Origin: Lithospermum erythrorhizon
Lineage: Eukaryota > Streptophyta > Magnoliopsida > Boraginales > Boraginaceae
Direction of reading: 5' to 3'
Assembly (NCBI GenBank): GCA_019722365.1
Contig: JADFUC010000689.1
Span: 1-64,000, forward strand
Length of the DNA stretch: 64,000 nucleotides
Shown here: positions 1 through 12,245 of the stretch, one piece after another
How the letters are laid out: each line of letters opens with the position of its first letter
Numbering within the stretch: position 1 is the stretch's first letter
Notes under the pieces: model-generated
The model's input: only the letters and a program-made list of their open reading frames with translations
Database searches by the model: none
Told to the model about the DNA's origin: nothing
Position numbers and translations under genes: made by a program

Positions 1-746
1 ATCATTGTACTTCGTTCAGTTACGTATTGCTATTGTCATGCTGTGCCGAAATCCCTTTGGGATAATGGCATTTTCATTGTCTTTGATGCTCGTTTTCCAT
101 AATGTTTAAGTTTGAGGAGCATTAGTTCGTTCTTGGATGCTTCAATTCATGGAGTATTATACCAAGAGCGTAACATCTATATTGAAATACATTTGTCCTT
201 AAATTTATTTATGGTTGTGGTTTATTTGCATCAAAGTTTCATTGGTTGATTAACCGTATTCATCGATCCCGTTCTCACTTAACTTCTCTTTGCGTTGATA
301 TGATCTTGAGTTAACTTGTAGGAGTAGGATCTCAACATTCACTTCCTATTGGTTCTCTTTCTTATGAACTACATGTTTCATGCATGAGTTCTTTTCTTGT
401 GGTTGTGGGCATGGATACTTGTGTGGGTATGATCCTGCATTCAATTGCTATGGTTGTTCAGGTCAGGCGCATAAACTTACTTATTTGATGAGTGTATAGG
501 TTATTGTGAAGGATCTCGAGAATCCACTTCTCATGACTATTTTCATCTGAGTATTCATAGCCAGCACCTGCTTGCTCTTGGATGGTTCGGAGCACACTTC
601 ATCTGAACAACTTAGTTTTTATATCCTTATAGTCCACTTAAATAGGAATGTAGTTTCATAAGGATCGTATAACCTCGAGGGATCATAAGTCTAGGCTATG
701 TTGGACTTAGGCGGATTGTTTGCACTTCCTAGATAGTATGCCAGCA
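1..746 (+). other. Degenerate sequence before a copia LTR
   Basis: No coding region is recognisable. The stretch lies directly upstream of the LTR beginning near 748. Its last bases occupy the place where copia elements carry the end of the polyprotein and the polypurine tract. The equivalent segments before the related LTRs at 42911 (+) and 46077 (-) can be aligned with each other, but this copy is too decayed for a firm assignment. Confidence 0.3.
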
Positions 747-747
747 A

Positions 748-1772
748 TTTGAAATTAATCCAAATTGATTTCCTTTTATTATGCCCATTCTGCGCGACAA
801 TTTGTGTATCCGATTCATTTACCGGTTTGGTTAAATGAGATTATCGGAACCTGAAGTGTTCACCTTAGTAATTATGTATATTCTTGAGTGTGAGTTCTCA
901 TGATAATTTAAGGGGTTATGGCCGATTGCTAGATCTTACTCGTGTCGTTATAATAATAGTAATTGGTAAATTATTATTATTATACAACTTACTATTATCT
1001 GAGCCTAGAAGGTCGGCGCATATACAATATATACGAATAATGCTTAATGAATGAAGAATTCGCGAGACTTGTATATTGAGATCGTCTCTCGATATTTATG
1101 CATTGTCAAATATATTGATGAACTTCAATTGGTTAAACTTGCAAGTTCAATCAATTAAGCGATTGAAATTGATGAATAACTTCATAAGTTATTCGATAGT
1201 GACTTCGTTAGTATTTTAATTGACAGTAAGTTGAGTAAAATAGAACAACTCACTAGTGACTCATTATTTAATTAGAAGCTCATAGCGGGCTAATTAAGGA
1301 TTACTTGAGTTAAGCGATTTCTTAACGAGGTGGATTTTGGGACTTGGTATTTAAAGAAAGGGATTAAGGTTTTTATCACTTAATCATAAAAACCTTAACC
1401 ACTCTCTCGAAAAACTGCTTGCTCCCAGCCCAGAATTGGAAGAGTTTTCACTTGCAATTTTATTCATCTTCAAACCTAGCAAGTTCAAATTACTTACTAC
1501 TGGCTTTGTTTTCCTGCGGTGTGTGCAATCTAAGAGAGGAAATCATTTAGTGTTGAGCAAGCTTTGGAGCGAGGACTTTGAAGGGGCTTTAGCGTGGGGT
1601 TGATTGTGAGGATTTGCGTTCGTTCGTCTTATGTTGCAGTAAGAATTCTTGTATTCATACATTTATATATTTTGTGTTTAGATTAATATACATTAATTTG
1701 AGGATCAGGGATGTATGAATTGAGGGTGTTTGTCATGAATAAATTCATACTAGATTCTGACCACGTGTTGGG
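748..1772 (+). repeat. Ty1/copia LTR, family E copy 1
   Basis: The start (TTGAAATTAATCC followed by TTGATTTC) aligns with TTGGAAATCAATG...TGATTTC at the starts of the LTRs at 42911 (+) and 46077 (-). All three then share ATTCATTTAC, a block ending TTAAATGAGATTAT, TCTCATGATAAT, and AT-rich ATTATTATTAT runs before the phrase GAGCCTAGAAGGTC. The right edge is placed where CTACCATACAGAGGGC resembles a decayed initiator-Met tRNA primer site (TGGTATCAGAGC). Family membership rests on shared blocks seen by eye. Edges are uncertain by about 20 bp, and this copy looks the most diverged of the three. Confidence 0.55.
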
Positions 1773-1792
1773 ATGCAGCTACCATACAGAGG

Positions 1793-4700
1793 GCGCCCAC
1801 AGGTCAGGAATTTGTTCGAGTGCTTTTTACTCACTTACAAAGTATATATATGGTATGTGCTGAGATATCCCGTCCACTCAAATCCATAGTATATGTCTTA
1901 TTGTTTCATGCTTTTATCATGCTACTAAGGTTAAGTAGCGGCAGCTTTTCTTTCCGAGGTAGTGATAGCCTGCATTCTTTTTACTCTTTGTAAGCGTTAC
2001 GGATATCTCTTCGTAGTATTAGCCACGAGGGATAATAAATACTACCATTCTTCTATACATTCTTCTTATATAAGGGGGTGAGCATCGGTGGCGATTACGG
2101 ATATCTCTTCGTATTAGCACGGTGCGGATATCTCTTCGTATGGATTGGTCCCTTATCTTTGGTATTATCGAGTTAACATGGTAATCCCGACCCTTAAAAT
2201 ACTAAGTAATAATGGTATTTGAAGGATGAAGTTGGGTGGCGAGCTTAGGATGGTCGATCGAGGTTCTGGGACTTTCGGGTATACCCAGTTGTGGGAATGG
2301 GGCGGAGGATGTTCTTAGTAGGTTTTCTTCCGTCGTTCCATGGCTCATTTGGAGAGGCAATTTAGGCTTCTCTTTTATGTATGTGGTCTCCGATCTGCGT
2401 GATGAAGGACATTTGTGAGAATTGGAGTCATACGAACTCTCGCGACCCCGGTGTTGGTGAGCTCTGCTTTCTATGTAAAATTTACATAAGGCTGTGAGTT
2501 TGCCTATCAAAGGCCATATTTTTTTTTATGAGGTGGTTCCTCGGCCGGTGTTTGTCCCAGCTCTTCACGATGGGGGCCGAGATACTAGAATCACATTGCG
2601 CTTTCTCTCGCGCTTTACCGTTGGTTAGCAATTTGTCTTCTTAATGGCCTCGTTAACGTACTTATTGGATGAACTCTTCGGTGAATCTCCCAGAAATGAA
2701 TATATGTCGACGTCGGGGCTACGGTCTTGGTGGTGGAAGGCTTCTCCTTTATTTGGGTATCTAAGGGAGTCGGTCGCTTCCCATCGTGATTAGGATTCGA
2801 GCGAGATAGAAAGTTGTTGTTTGAGCGGTTAGGTGTTTATGCGAGGCCTGGCCCAGGGGAACTTATTGTGGCTACTTTTTCTATCGTGTTGGCTTTGCAC
2901 CTTTTCATTAACCCTTTAGAGGCCTCATGGCTATATCCGAGCAAGTGTTTCTAAGATGGCTAGTTTATGGCCCCAGCGGGATGAGTAAAGTGATCTTGGC
3001 ATTCCGGTTCTCAGTAGCATTTATAAGGGATTATCTATTTTGCTTTGCAAGCTAGCTGGGTTCTCATCTTGTTGTTTCCACCCTTTACTTTCTTTTTTTG
3101 GTTGGATGGATAATTATTTGCATACTCCTTTAGATGTCAAAGATTTGGTAGATCTCGCTGTGGCAGTAATTGGTATACAAAATTAGATCTGTGATAGCAT
3201 GTGAAGCTTCGAGCTCGTTTGGACAAATGTCACCTGGTTGGGTGCCTTGGCTCATAGGTGAGAACATCCCTCGTTTTGCTTGTCTTTTCTAAAGCTTCGC
3301 CGTATTATGAAGGTTAAACAAAGTTGCTTGTTTCTAGATTCCCAGCCAATCGAGGATTTATTCTTACAGAGCATCGCATGGAGTTTTCTTCAAATTTTGC
3401 ATGAAGAAGAGGCCGTTAGAAGGTCCACCACCTTGCGGTGGTCGGGCCAATTTGCCCGGTTAAGGATTCAAAATTGACGGTAGGATACTCGCGCTAGAGG
3501 TGTGCATTGGTCAGTGACCTCCAGGAGTGTGATTGCTAGTCTTGAGGTTAGGAAAGGCGAATCGGCGTTACGAGGTTAGCCGATGGAGGAGATCATGAAA
3601 AGGTACAAGGGAGCGTCACAGAGAAGCGGTGACGGAGTTAGAGAGCACTGCATGGGCTTGAAAGGGCTCTTCCAGTTTCCTTTATATCGTCATTTTCATT
3701 AGTTTATCGACTTTTCGTACTTTCAGCAGCGGACTCTCCTAAAATTGGATGAAATTTTGATTATATCTATATATTTCTTCTTGTCTTTCTTTATATTTTA
3801 TCCGAATTTAAGGTTGATTTATTTGTTAACCTCTTTCACGATTAAGTTCTCCCAAGTAGAGGCTACATTATTCTTGTATACACCGGCTTTTTATACTATT
3901 GTAGAGAATGACATAGAGTATTATTTTAAGGTTATGTTGGACTTAGGGATACTGGGTGCCTACGTACCAGTAGGGATCGAGAGTCGAGCTTAGTTCGAGA
4001 GTTTGATCTTTTAGCCTCGCCTCCCAGGGGAGGATAATTGAGCCGATTTATACTCGTGCTTAGGAGTTCTATAGGTAATTTATCCTTATGCAGGAGATTT
4101 GAATAGTTCTCATAGTCTATAGGTAGATTAGCGTATTACCCGAGAGGGTTGGGCAGTTTATACTCGTGTTCGAGAGTGTGAGTCGGGAGTTATCCTCGTT
4201 CTTGGGAGGTTTAGACAGTTATCCGCATTGCTCGGGAGGGTATTTGAGCATTTCCTAGAAGCGTCGGGACATTGGGTTTTGATGGCGTGTAGTCTTACCC
4301 TTATTTTTTATAGTCTCGCGTATTTGAGCTTGAAGTCTCGACCCGTGATCGCTTTCGTGAAGATAGGGGTGTTGTTAGGTTACATATTTAGGCATTGCCT
4401 TGCCACTTGAGGCATTTTTCCCTGATATGCGCTCATTGGGCGTATTTGTATGTTGGGTTGTCTTGGTGCCTTTTGAGGAACTAAGTCGGGGCGCGTCCTC
4501 GGTCGATCTGGGCCAGCCTACAGATAGTACACTATGGACATAGCGTTATACTAGCTTCCTCCGATTCTTCTAGGAGCGATCCTGTCACGAGACTTGTGTC
4601 CCGGGCTCGTACATGACGTCCGTTTCTTTATCCATTCTATTTGATAGGCACGGGAAGATGGACATAAATTTTACTTCATTAGTTCCGGAGATGAGAACCT

Positions 4701-6479
4701 TTCTTGGAGCATCTTTCCCTCCCTCTTGGGGTCGCAACCCGTAGGTTACTTCCATTGATGGCAGCCAATTGTTGTTGATCTTTGTATTTGGCGTCCATTT
4801 CACGAGCCGGTCGTTGCAGGCGTACGTTGGTGGATGTATTTGTACACGGATCATCTACTTGTTGCTTGAGACTTATCCGGATAAAATATCTTCTTACAGA
4901 AAAGTATAGTTTTCAGTTCTCCCTAACTTGCTGCAAAGAGAATGCACCAGCGTCAAAGTTCTTATCTTTGAACTCCTGCTAAATGTCATTATACATCCTC
5001 CTTGATAAGTATGGAGGGTAGCAAAGCCCAGACTTCTATTTCATTACTTTCCAAGGATGAGGACCTTGGCATGCTTGTTGTTAAAATTTCAGAGGCGGCA
5101 CTTTATGCAGTATACACTTCATCTTTCTCCCTGCAATGTTGAAACAGCTGGGGCTGAGCTTCTCTTTCCTCTGATTGTGCCTTGGGCGTTGGTTTTCCCA
5201 ATATGTCGAAAACAGATCTCCTTTGGGCCGAGTTATGGCTTTTTATTCTTGCCCCTAGTCTCAAGAAGGCCCGGCTTCATTTATTTGCTTTTGTTCTTCG
5301 GTGAAGACTCTTGCTACGGATATGCTTGTTCAGTTCTTTTTGACTTGTCGGGACTCTCAAAGTGGATTTAGGAACATATCAAGTCCGGTTGTGCAGGACT
5401 TTTAATGGCATACCCTTTTGTTGTAAGTTTTTTTGCTTTTATTTGCTTGATGCGGTAACTTCCGATTAAGCGATTCTCCTAAGTTTTTACGCTGCTTTGG
5501 GTGCCTCGGCCTTGACCCGAGGATGTCATAAGCGCTGGTCCCGTTGTTCCATGCTAGACTTTTTGTCCACTAGGCGGGTGGCTGAAAACCTTTCAATGGT
5601 GTCAAAACTACCTTTTGAGCTGGGTGATAGTGAGTGAGCCCATCTAATGCTTTTTGATTTGGTAATTCTTCAAGGAGGATCGAGAAGACTCAGCTACGGG
5701 CGTTCAGAGGGCTTTAACAGCGTGAGCTTTCAGTATTTTCTTCTTGATAGTACTTGACATATGTACAAATTGTGATTCTCCAATTGTGAAGAAGGAATTT
5801 TTATACGTATGTCGTTCTTTATGTGCCCAGCTTTTGCGTGCCCAGGACATTGATGTAGGTTGAGGCGTATTCTTGCTTATGGATCCACAGTGCTTCCAGT
5901 GGCATATTGTATTGATTCGGGCATCGATTACATGGAACCATGATGTGGTTGGGTCTACTACAGTCAGTGTAGAGATACCTTCACACAGAGCTCTTTGGCT
6001 ATTTTGATTGAACCTTGTATTGATATAGCCAAAGTTAAATTTAACGGCTAGTAGTTTGACATACCTAAGATTTTTAGTGTGCGAAGGGGTGGATGTTCAC
6101 GGCAGGCCTGCGTCTGACTTATCTTGATCGCTTCCCTTTTACGCATATATATTGAGATACATAAAGTCGATTGTGATTGCTTTTATCTTCTTGGGGTAAG
6201 TCTTAGAGTACGTAGAAGGTGACAAAGGTTTGTGGATTAACTTTCAGGCTGCACTTAGAGCCTAGCAGTCCAACCGCCGTGGGCTGAGTCTTGCTTCGAT
6301 CTTTGTCTTGTATGACTCAAGAGTAAATTAGTCCCACTTGAATAATTGCCCATGCTTTTCCGGGCTCTAATTTACTTACAGAAGTCTTTCGGTGCACTTG
6401 GTATAAAATTGGTGTGGCTAGCGGGGACTTTGTCTTCTTCCAGCTAAATTTCCCCCTATCGGGCTAATTCAAAATGCGC
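1793..6479. other. Degenerate retroelement tract, no gene found
   Basis: About 4.7 kb with only short frames (under 105 codons) on both strands and no complete domain. It lies downstream, in minus-strand terms, of the Tat-type Gag at 6480-7260, so it may be the worn-out pol and 3' region of the same element. I could not find a convincing reverse transcriptase YxDD box or integrase signature to prove that. Short frames such as 4585-4854 (-) and 5057-5371 (+) are not recognisable. Confidence 0.3.
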
Positions 6480-7260
6480 CTCGCCCAGATATGAAGAAGC
6501 TTACTCTATAGGATGACCCAGTACTTTATGGTACTTGTAGTAATCCTTTTTCGTGCATCTGTTTGCTTTCTCAAAGGGATTTGGAGTTCGAGGCAACTCA
6601 TGGGCTTGGCCTTTAGCGACTCTTGAACATCTGGAGTGCTCGAGTCAAAGAATGGGTATTATTTAGCTGCATTCTTTTTAGTGAGAGCGTTTCTTCTTGC
6701 GAATCAAGACCTCCCTACATTCTCTTAGTTTTCAAGGAGAACTTGGTTTGACTTTGAAGTCACACAGTTATTGATTCTCCTCCATTGGGGGTGTCTCTTA
6801 GTCTTTTAGCTGTGACATTTAGGCTACAGAAAGGCTGCTCTTGGGGTAGTCGATCCTTCTCCATTTTTGTAGCTACGGTTGATAGTTGCATGAACATTCT
6901 GGCAATATACCTGAAGGAATGTATTGCGAGGTCGGTCTGCGTACCTTTTATGCACATCTTTGATACTTGATTATTCTAACGAACATCTTTGCATTTAGGC
7001 CACGTACTCTCATCGGTTTATGAAGTTTGTTCTTGGCTCATCTTTATGCTTTGCTTAGCGTTGGTCGTTACATCATGTTGACCGTTAGGTCGAATTCTTC
7101 TAAAAGAAGTGAGCAAAGGAATTGATTCCGATTGTGCCCAACTATTGATGGTGGCCGGTTCTAAATTCGGTATACATTTCCAAATGTTTTCTTTGGTGAT
7201 TGAATGAACTGTTTGACCATGTGATCCCCGTTTATTGCCAGCACATTGTTGCATGTATGA
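6480..7260 (-). pseudogene. Ty3/gypsy Tat-lineage Gag remnant
   Basis: On the minus strand three frame-shifted pieces read like the Gag of Tat/Ogre-type gypsy elements. First, about 7018-7254 contains NLEPATINSWAQ, matching the usual 'LEPgsIdSWeqL' segment before the capsid core. Second, 6760-6957 contains MCIKGTQTDLAIHSFRYIA, the equivalent of the 'EMCIQGM...L' segment. Third, about 6500-6550 reads DYYKYHKVLGHP, the spacing found in the Gag C-terminal 'YCkYHrvigHp' motif. The pieces are in the right order for one protein, with stops and frameshifts between them, so this is a dead copy. Gag would package the element RNA in cytoplasmic particles. The related plus-strand copy is at 54880-57160. 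Lineage is inferred from motif resemblance only. Confidence 0.6.
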
Positions 7261-8814
7261 ACAAAGTGAGCCTAATGTTTGTTTGGGGTTTCCCGACTCC
7301 CATCAAAATGGTTTGAATTGGGAGGCTAATAGCCATGAGGCATTCTCCAGATTGATCTATATGAGGAGGTGTAGGGCTTGATATAAGAGTATGAGGAGTG
7401 ACCTCGTCCTGATTATCTTTGATTGCCCCCAGTATGAACTCACATCAAATTTGAGAAAGCTGGTGTGCTTGCCAGCCTTTGTTGGGCGCCTTTTGAGCCG
7501 CTACTTTCGAGGCTTGCGGTGGATACATTTAAAATGGCTACGGTGTAGTTTTGGAGGGGAGTAAGCTCTGGCAGGGCTCGGTTCCCTTAAAATTTCAAAA
7601 CTTCGTACGTGTTCGGTGCTCGTTTGGCCAGGTCCTCGATCACTTTTGGCAGAGCACCTACTTGTTCTCGGGTCATAGCTCCCGTCGTCGTTGCTAGCGA
7701 ATAGAAGCTGAGTCAGGTGATGTAGGACCACCGTAGTGGAGCTGGGCGTAGAACAGCGGTGGATAAGGATGAATACTCTGGTTGGGTAGGCTCTGAGCCT
7801 CCCGAGGGGTATTCAAGCTACGTGACCCACCAGGAGACGGGACATTACGGGCAATTTTCGGGTGCACAGAGGTGCACTTGTGGTACATCATGTAGGCTTG
7901 AGAACTGGGGATATGTTTGAAATTTAGACACACCGGTGGTGTTTATGTTTAGATCTTTACGTGTCAAGAATGACTAAGGTAGAGATAGTCTTACCACGTG
8001 TGCCAAGATTTCTAATTGCTAAGAAAGATTTTGTTATTTATAATGTATGCGCTGATATAATAAAATTCCTTTGGAAAACCTATCAGGTACAAAAGAAGAT
8101 TTATCAAGCCGATTGAGGTCCGACTATCCCGATCTATTGCTCTCTCTCTCAACGGATTGCTTTGACTCCTAGAGATGTTGAACTTGGATTTGATGTAGTC
8201 TTGGACTTAACTTGGACTTGGGGTATTGATTTGGAGTGCCCTATTTGGATTTGTGCTTGGATCGTTATGTGATCATTTGAATTGAATTTGTCTTAGATCG
8301 TTATGTGATCCTAAAATTTGGATTTGGATTTATGCCTCAATTATGATGTGAGACGGATAGAGATGCGGATCGTGCGATCCACAGGTGGATGGAAGATTTT
8401 GTCTTGGAATTGGTCTTTGAATTGGATATGGTCGGCGGGAGAGCCTTAACGAGTATACCCGTATGGTTATGCGGAGCGATCTTTGGTCTTTAGACTTTGT
8501 CTTTGAGACTTAGACTATGTGTCTAGCTAGAGTTGTAGCGGCTTGATCTGGAAGTACATCTAGGCGGAGTTCAGGTCAGAAGTAACACTACTTAGCTTCA
8601 AGTATTATCTATGTGGATATTCTTGTTTAATGTCAAGAGGATGTTTATCCGCTTACTCAAAGATCTTTGTTGATAGAGAAAGGGGCTATGCAGGTTGTAT
8701 CTTGCCTATGATTTACTAGAGGGGCCTTTTGAGGCTTAATCATGTAGTAATTTAATTTCAGATTCTCATTAGTTTTTGGATGTTAATATGAAATTAGTGG
8801 TTTCTTGGCCAGTT
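7261..8814. other. Degenerate tract with short direct repeats
   Basis: Minus-strand frames at 7501-7731 and 7694-7933 are proline/serine-rich and could be the N-terminal part of the Tat Gag next door. I cannot prove it. At about 8258-8310 the phrase GATCGTTATGTGATC occurs twice, about 35 bp apart, among several GGATTTG/CTTGGA repeats. No other gene is visible. Confidence 0.3.
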
Positions 8815-9275
8815 AAATAACGACCCGACCGAGGGTCGTACGCCCGCGAAGTTAAGTCGTCCAAATCACGAACACCCGAGTCGAAGCATCGATGGATGAC
8901 TTCGGAATTCAAAATTTGTCTGAAACAACCCGATAAAATATTACCATGACGGACAAGAACAATTTTTAAGAAAAGAATCCATCGTTGTGTTTCACAACCA
9001 CACAATAACAGCGATATACAACAGTATCCCGTATACGACATATCGACATAAAATGATGGAAATCAAAAATAACAACAATATAGTAACCAGCTTCTATTGA
9101 CCAAAAATACTTGAGGCGCGAGGATCAAGCGCCACCCGTCCATTTCACCTAGGCTCTAAGACACGATCACTTTCGAACAAGCCGAAAATGATACCGCTTT
9201 GTCAACCTAGCATTAGAGAAATCTGTATGCGCGAAAAGGGTGTAGTACATGAAACACTAGTGAAATCTTTGACTT
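8815..9275 (-). repeat. Truncated gypsy LTR end
   Basis: The plus-strand edge ATAACGACCCGACCG resembles the edges TGTAACGACCCCCG (18285) and TGTAACGACTGCTCGG (21233), which are 3' ends of minus-strand gypsy LTRs. Further in, around 9125-9165, is a CGCCACCCGTCC...CACCTAGGC block. In reverse complement this matches the CTACGGGCGGGC...GCCTAGG block near the 3' ends of the LTRs at 29090 and 34910. The copy stops where the CACTA transposase remnant starts, so the rest of the LTR is missing. Confidence 0.45.
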
Positions 9276-10795
9276 CTAAATCTTCAGATAAGTCAAATTC
9301 CAAAAAATTGAACACTTCTTAAAACCCCTAGATGGGACCGACTTTGCATTTTGTTTCCCCGGAGGAATTTGCAAGTTTTTCACCTTATCAAACACCTCTT
9401 CGCCTATTAAAATAGGAGGAGGTCCTCGATTTTCACATTTTCCGTTGAACATTGAATCTGTTTTCTTATATCCATGTTCCATCTGCAAAAACCTACAATG
9501 GGCCATGTAAACTTCGTTTTTACTAAATTCTAATCGAACAAAGTCAGTTTCATCTTCACACTTGGGACATGCATATTCTCCTTTTACACTATATCTGAAT
9601 AAGTTTCCGTCACAGCAGAATTTGTTCCAAACAACATAGCCCTCAATTGAACCTCTCTTTCGCCATTTATCGTAGCGTCGCCCACTCCTTCCACAACAAC
9701 TTCAAATCATCAGTTAAATGTTCCAAATATGGTTCCTAGGTTGTTTAGGTCGGATATCGGTGTAGAAAACATCAAATATTTCTTGACTTACATTGCAAAG
9801 CCGTGAATTAAATTGTATATTGCCCAGCCCCACCCGACGTGTACTATGAGAGCTACTCTGCGTTCCATGAGGGATTCATTTCCATCGGAGTGACAGTAGC
9901 TTGAGTAAGTTCTGGGTTCATCAAAATTTTTGGGTGCCCAGTATCGAAACTCAGCACAGCAGCGTCTCGTCAGTAGGATGTTTGAACATCCGTCTTTAAC
10001 CACTTTTCATCAAAATTCCATGTCGATTTCTGCATAATCTGCGCTCACGATACATGCGTTTGAGCACGGATAGAAGTGGAAAATAGTACATCACCTTCCT
10101 TTGGGAGTAGATCCTCTTTTCTTATAGTGTGGGGCATTCACGTTTGGGACATTCTTTCGATGATGCGTATTCTTTTCAAAATAAAATGCAATCGTTCCAG
10201 CGTGCGTGTATCCTCTGGGTATTTAAAATCGATAGAACTAAGCGGTTGTTTTGCGCCGTAAAGTTCTTGAGGTAACACATTATCCTCGAGGTACTTGATT
10301 CTTTAACCTTATTTAGTAGATGCGTGAAAGATGAATCGGTCCGTCCATGTTTGGCTTTTAAATTACTCTGAAGACAATAGTTGCGTCTAATTTTGTAAAC
10401 TTAGCCCGTTCCAAGGTTGCCACGAATCATTTTTAATTTGCCACGATAGTGGGACAATGCGTCAAATCTTCCTCAAACATCGCTGGAATTTCTTCGCGCC
10501 CATTCACTTACCCTGCGTTCGCGCTCTCCATGTCAAAAATCAAACTCAATTTGGGTAGATCTAGGTCAAGTTTACTGCATGATTTGTCCAGCGAGTGTAG
10601 GATGATCCCATCCGAGAAGCGTATCGTCTTTCTTCTAGTTCATCCCCGTCTACTTTCTTATAATTCAAACACTTCGACAAAGGACACAAAATGCATTTTT
10701 TATTTTTGACATTCATTAGAAGCTGAGTCAATAAACTCTTGGCACTTTTTCATATGCTTGTGACAAATGATTAGCAACCGTCCACTTCGATCCAT
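9276..10795 (-). pseudogene. CACTA (En/Spm) TNP2-type transposase remnant
   Basis: Read on the minus strand from the ATG at 10795, the pieces follow the order of plant CACTA transposases. MDRS...NHLSQAYEK...EFIDSASNEC is the N-terminal zinc-finger-region start, after one frameshift. ACPNACM-like text at about 10040-10070 precedes the 'Cp.C' region. LTDDLKLLWKEGV at about 9680-9720 matches the 'L.dDL..LW..GV' stretch of the catalytic core. KNEVYMAHCRFLQMEHGYKK at about 9470-9540 leads into FNGKCENRGPPPILIGEEVF, matching the conserved 'H.RFLp..H.yR...FNG..E.r.pP..lsG.E' block. It ends at SIFWNLTYLKI, where functional copies have 'SIFfdLpYW...lRHniDVMH'. Several frameshifts and stops mean it cannot encode active transposase. 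A functional protein would bind the element termini and cut them in the nucleus. Confidence 0.8.
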
Positions 10796-11457
10796 AATTA
10801 CCAACTACAAAATATAACATAAATACAACTCTTCATATAACATATACAAATAGCTCGGCAGCGTCATATCACGTATATGTAAAGGCGCATCCGATATTGC
10901 CCGTATCACGTATACATAACTCTTGTGATATCGGCGTCAATATTGCCCATATCGGCGTATATAATAACTAGTTCACAGAATTCAAATCAATGCGCACGCG
11001 TCACGTAAATATAACTAGTTCAAAATGCTTTAATAGCTTCACAAAATTATCATAAAATCCAACATTGGGCGAAACGTAAATTTAGCCCTTGAATTTATCC
11101 TCTAAACTTAAAAATATAACTAGTTCATATATCATACAAATTAGAAAACAACACAAAAAAAAATTAACCATAACATATGCAAAAAAATTAGCAAACCATA
11201 TACAAAAATTAACAAACCATATATAAAAATAACACAAAAGCAGGTTTGTAGTTAAATTAAATTAAAATCCAACATATATCAAAAGAAAATGGTATACCAG
11301 AAGTAGGCAAATGTGAGCTTTAATTATCATATACAAAAATGTGCTAATTAAAATCAAAATTAAGTACATAAACATAATTAAATTGAAAAATTACCTAGAA
11401 AATGAGATGGGATACGACTTGCTGGGGTTGTCGATGAAAGCCTTGTATGCTTATTAG
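10796..11457 (-). other. AT-rich 5' region of the CACTA element
   Basis: The stretch between the transposase start and the G-rich block is AT-rich and has no coding sequence. Between about 10868 and 10970 short motifs recur in both orientations: GATATTGCCCGTATCACGTATA, then ATATCGGCGTCAATATTGCC and CATATCGGCGTATA. These could be transposase-binding repeats, which CACTA elements carry near their ends, although here they lie about 1 kb from the terminus. Confidence 0.35.
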
Positions 11458-11760
11458 GTGTGGGTGTGAGTGGTGGGTGGTGGGTGGTCGGTGAAAGAAG
11501 CTAGCCCAGGGGTTGTGGGGGGAATGCAGGTGGGGAATTTGGGGTTGGTGGGAGGCGTGGGTTGTGGGGGTATATATGGAGGTGGGGCTGGCAGTGGTGG
11601 TGGTGGGGTTGCGGGGTTGTGTAGGCGGAGGGTGGGGGTGGCCGGAGGCGGAGGAGGGAAGGGGAAGGTGTGGTTGCCGAGGATGGGGCGGAGGTGGGGC
11701 TAGCCGGGCGGAGGAGGAAAGGGAAGGTGGATGGGGTTGCCGGCGGGGTTGGGGGGGAGA
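11458..11760 (+). repeat. G-rich low-complexity tract
   Basis: About 300 bp in which the plus strand is made almost only of G, T and A, with dozens of GG, GGG and GGGG runs (for example GGTGGGTGGTGGGTGGTCGG). It belongs to the CACTA element, between the transposase start and its terminal repeat. Translation of this strand gives only glycine/valine-rich low-complexity text, so I do not call a gene. Run spacing fits intramolecular G-quadruplex formation (inference). Confidence 0.75.
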
Positions 11761-11879
11761 ACCTCTGATTTCGAGTTTTTTTATAAAATTAGATTTCGCC
11801 GTATAGGTTATGAATTTAGGCCTTGATTAAGATTAACCAGAGCAGCTTTCACAGCGATTTTTAACATGTGACGTTTAAG

Positions 11880-11911
11880 TAAGTGACGTCAAATGTTATT
11901 TTATAGTAGTG
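11880..11911 (-). mobile_element. CACTA terminal inverted repeat
   Basis: Read on the minus strand from 11911 inward, the sequence begins CACTACTATAAAATAACATT, then TGACGTCACTTAC. CACTA at the tip and TGACGTC-containing subterminal sequence are typical of plant En/Spm ends. With the TNP2 remnant on the same strand this marks the 5' end of the element. The opposite terminus was not found, and the element appears truncated at about 9276. Confidence 0.7.
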
Positions 11912-12153
11912 ATTCTAGTTAAAGAAAGAAGATAAATGTGGATACTTATAAAATGGCTCTCACTAACATCATTTAGAGAAGATGAAGTCATCTTTTTTTC
12001 CAACGGTCGTACAGTTCACCTTATACACTTAAAGGAGAGGAAGGAGAGGAGTTTTTATCTATGTAATTACGGTAATTATAAAGATACATTTATATAATAA
12101 TATAGAATAAAATATAACAGGTCAATTCTGGCAAGATTATTCATATTACATCT

Positions 12154-12159
12154 TTTATT
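12154..12159 (-). terminator. Polyadenylation signal of the GRP gene
   Basis: AATAAA on the minus strand, about 90 nt after the stop codon of the glycine-rich protein gene, the usual spacing for a plant near-upstream element. Confidence 0.45.
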
Positions 12160-12245
12160 GTACTAGACAAAAGTTTATAACCCTTGTGACCACTTGCATT
12201 CGCTTCGTCCGATGGCAATGTGAAGTGAATTATTGAGTTCTTATT

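Noticed and set aside
9251..9262. CACTAGTG as the missing second terminus of the CACTA element
   Set aside because: Only the first five to six bases fit and the inner sequence does not match the 11911 repeat; probably coincidental.
11470..11806. Glycine/valine-rich frames suggesting a glycine-rich protein
   Set aside because: Low-complexity translation of the G-rich block inside the CACTA element; no start context or family motif, and two frames look equally coding.
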